NCBI GenBank assembly: GCA_017644105.1 | Contig: JAEPMD010000003.1 | Coordinates: 96,054-160,053 of the forward strand | Direction: 5' to 3' | Length of the DNA: 64,000 nucleotides | Origin: Rhizobiaceae bacterium | GTDB taxonomy: Bacteria > Pseudomonadota > Alphaproteobacteria > Rhizobiales > Rhizobiaceae | Part shown: positions 63,789 through 64,000 of the stretch, piece after piece | How the letters are laid out: each line of letters begins with the position of its first letter | How positions within the stretch are numbered: the first letter of the stretch is position 1 | The notes under the pieces: model-generated | Told to the model about the DNA's origin: nothing | Seen by the model: only the letters and a program-made list of their open reading frames with translations | Database searches by the model: none | Made by a program: the position numbers and the translations under genes

Positions 63789-63808
63789 ATGTTTGCTTTA
63801 GCAAACAT
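63789..63808 (-). repeat. GCAAA-type hairpin, copy 2 (before tRNA)
   Basis: ATGTTTGC-ttta-GCAAACAT, a perfect 8-bp stem 6 bases before the mature 5' end of the tRNA-fMet, within the 5S-tRNA spacer. Confidence 0.5.
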
Positions 63809-63822
63809 GCGTCGCACAAACA

Positions 63823-63845
63823 GACAATTTGCGTTAGCAAATGTC
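63823..63845 (-). repeat. GCAAA-type hairpin, copy 3 (spacer)
   Basis: GACAATTTGC-gtta-GCAAATGTC, a stem with one unpaired A, in the same spacer. A longer-range stem (TCCCAAAG 63903-63910 with CTTTGGGA 63935-63942) lies nearer the 5S. Confidence 0.45.
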
Positions 63846-63984
63846 GAGTTGTGCAAGAACTTCTAGCACCACATCTCTTATTGAGACGTGTTTTTAAACT
63901 CGTCCCAAAGTTTTGGACAAGATTGTCTTTTTGTCTTTGGGAATGAGGATATTATTTATTGTTGAGAATATTATATGCGTTTAG

Positions 63985-64000
63985 CAGACCTGGCAGCGAC
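63985..64000 (-). rRNA. 3' end of 5S rRNA (partial)
   Basis: The last 16 bases read, on the minus strand, GTCGCTGCCAGGTCTG, the well-known 3' end of alphaproteobacterial 5S rRNA. The rest of the gene and the 23S and 16S genes lie beyond the window. The exact 3' boundary could be a base or two different. Confidence 0.75.

Overview
The window looks like a chromosomal segment of an alphaproteobacterium of the order Hyphomicrobiales (Rhizobiales), probably a free-living, moderately low-GC lineage. The placement rests on a clear rirA iron regulator with an Irr-type ICE box in front of it, a fused anthranilate synthase trpE(G) with a rhizobial-type (apparently leaderless) trpL attenuator, rhizobium-like pst/pho genes, and an initiator tRNA lying just downstream of the 3' end of a 5S rRNA. 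No prophage, insertion sequence or CRISPR array was seen. The content looks like core genome with a few accessory catabolic islands.

Layout. 1-8.9 kb: a metallophosphoesterase, a small membrane-anchored unknown, leuA with a probable leucine leader peptide, a membrane-anchored LuxR-type regulator with a ferric-reductase-like flavocytochrome, trpE(G) with its attenuator, and a solo LuxR receptor. 8.9-15.5 kb: a tight five-gene operon of poorly characterised proteins (coiled-coil protein, unknown, AAA+ ATPase, unknown, membrane DUF2333-like protein), the best candidate here for an undescribed system. 15.6-22.4 kb: thymidine kinase, a HugZ-like flavin/heme protein, a nucleoside hydrolase, a secreted GH9 glycosidase, rirA, a cytochrome c' and a cytochrome b561. 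22.5-29.4 kb: a sugar-acid catabolic island (FAH hydrolase, IlvD/Edd dehydratase, SDR, GntR regulator, and a divergent UxaA-type dehydratase with a beta-hydroxyacid dehydrogenase) around a palindromic operator candidate.

29.4-36.3 kb holds the phosphate regulon phoR-pstSCAB-phoU-phoB, with a textbook three-repeat Pho box before pstS. 36.5-42.0 kb holds an MttB-family methyltransferase and the Anbu / transglutaminase / alpha-E / ATP-grasp operon. 42.1-48.9 kb carries a quinone-oxidoreductase-like gene and a seven-gene operon: thioesterase, bioM, bioN, bioY, acyl-CoA ligase, thiolase, SDR. This joins a biotin ECF transporter to an acyl-CoA module in the order known from Bacillus yhfUTS. 49.1-52.8 kb is a quaternary-amine ABC transporter. 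52.9-59.2 kb carries an MFS transporter and a complete arginine-to-spermidine route (speA, speB, carboxyspermidine dehydrogenase and decarboxylase). 59.3-63.4 kb holds an enolase-superfamily enzyme, a BASS-like carrier and a Gfo/Idh/MocA oxidoreductase. The right edge is the end of a minus-strand rRNA operon: partial 5S, tRNA-fMet and its terminator.

Themes: amino-acid attenuation (two leader peptides), iron (RirA/Irr) and phosphate (PhoB) regulons, vitamin and osmolyte uptake, polyamine synthesis and sugar-acid use. Starts were reassigned where a Shine-Dalgarno site or gene spacing favoured a different codon; these cases are stated in the entries. Functions come from reading motifs by eye, without database searches.
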